Shown: one piece after another, positions 36,087-36,461 of the stretch
How the letters are laid out: each line of letters starts with the position of its first letter
How positions within the stretch are numbered: the first letter of the stretch is position 1
Source: Candidatus Peregrinibacteria bacterium
GTDB lineage: Bacteria > Patescibacteriota > Gracilibacteria > UM-FILTER-43-11
Length of the DNA: 36,461 bases
Assembly: GCA_016932505.1 (NCBI GenBank)
Contig: JAFGCT010000013.1
Location: forward strand, 1-36,461
Direction of reading: 5' to 3'
Position numbers and translations under genes: made by a program
The notes under the pieces: generated by a model
Seen by the model: the letters and a program-made list of their open reading frames with translations, nothing else
Databases searched by the model: none
What the model was told of the DNA's origin: nothing

Positions 36087-36461
36087 TTATTTATCAAATA
36101 ATCGATCACAATGATTCTGAATTTGCCACTCACTTATATTTTTAATTTTATTTTCAACATCATTTTGCCATTTTGGCGGATTATTTCTGATATATAAACA
36201 AATCCGATTCAATGAACCTTCATTGTGAACAATATGATCATAAAATCTACCATGCCAACAAAAATCCTGATGATTATTTTTCTTACACCACCTTGTAACT
36301 GCCGCCTTAAATGACTGCACAACTGATGACAGGGAATTCTTTTGCAATGGCCCAAAATTCCTTTGCCCTGCATTTCGTACGGACGCGAAATTTCCTGCAC
36401 CTCTATCATCCAATCGTACGGACGCGAAATTTCCTGCACCTCTATCATCCAATCGTACGGA
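36087..36461 (-). CDS. REP-associated tyrosine transposase (RAYT), 3' part; start outside the window
   Basis: The frame is open to the window edge, so only the C-terminal 124 or so residues are visible. The part SLSSVVQSFKAAVTRWCKKN, FCWHGRFYDHIVHNEGSLN and ICLYIRNNPPKWQND matches the C-terminal half of Y1/HUH RAYT transposases, with the Tyr of the YIRNNP motif where the family's catalytic residue is expected. The HUH half lies beyond 36461. The linker contains an in-frame 13-residue tandem repeat (LDDRGAGNFASVR) encoded by 39-bp DNA repeats. RAYTs mobilise REP palindromes; a candidate REP lies at 21987-22014. Confidence 0.82.
   Translation of the reverse strand, partial: SVRLDDRGAGNFASVRLDDRGAGNFASVRNAGQRNFGPLQKNSLSSVVQSFKAAVTRWCKKNNHQDFCWHGRFYDHIVHNEGSLNRICLYIRNNPPKWQNDVENKIKNISEWQIQNHCDRLFDK
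36376..36461. repeat. 39-bp tandem repeat inside the transposase gene
   Basis: Two full copies (36376-36414 and 36415-36453) and the first 8 bases of a third are identical. Each starts with CGTACGGACGCGAAATTT. The length is a multiple of three, so the repeat adds 13 residues per copy without breaking the frame. Confidence 0.95.

Noticed and set aside
36376-36461. The 39-bp repeats as part of a CRISPR array
   Set aside because: Repeats are directly adjacent with no variable spacers, are a multiple of three, and lie in frame within a transposase gene.

Overview
This AT-rich window most likely comes from a Candidatus Patescibacteria (CPR, Parcubacteria-like) genome. The evidence is the compact pilB-pilC-minor pilin operon, a very large DUF2341/LamG surface protein, a four-helix-bundle gene between heptamer repeats, a REP-associated transposase fragment, and sigma-70 type promoters (one has perfect TTGACA and TATAAT boxes) combined with start codons that lack Shine-Dalgarno sequences. 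No rRNA or tRNA gene was seen, so the lineage is inferred from gene content only.

Layout. Bases 1-6375 (+) hold the 3' part of a gene for a giant surface protein: beta-helix regions, three DUF2341 + LamG modules, and a coat-like repeat at both ends of the visible part. Bases 6376-6950 are a cassette with a four-helix-bundle gene between inverted 7-bp repeat arrays. Bases 13412-6950 (-) form a type IV pilus operon: pilB, pilC, three minor pilin genes, a PilX-like gene, a PilM-like gene and a pilin. Bases 21860-13676 (-) form a signalling operon: a nine-PAS protein, a membrane-anchored sugar-binding-type protein, a dCache/HAMP/PAS histidine kinase and a stand-alone receiver. Bases 23598-22158 (-) encode an SLH-domain protein and a second stand-alone receiver. 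Bases 33075-23718 (-) form an information-processing operon in the unusual order rpoB-ssb-rpoC-rpsL-rpsG, with a perfect consensus promoter and a foldable leader RNA. Then come a degenerate GT51-like gene (-), a divergent secreted protein gene of unknown function (+), dprA (-), and the 3' part of a RAYT transposase gene running off the window end.

How the parts may fit together. Pilus genes plus dprA fit a natural-transformation or twitching apparatus. The signalling operon ends just upstream of pilB and includes a solute-binding protein with no ABC permease or ATPase beside it, so a ligand-sensing input to the pilus is a reasonable but untested idea. The giant protein and the SLH protein belong to the cell surface.

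No gene-free stretch exceeds 300 bases. The longest, about 297 bases at 21861-22157, holds a promoter, a 28-bp perfect palindrome and 7-bp-periodic repeat remnants. Degenerate 7-bp periodicity recurs in many of the gene gaps and is the most striking structure that the genes do not explain.
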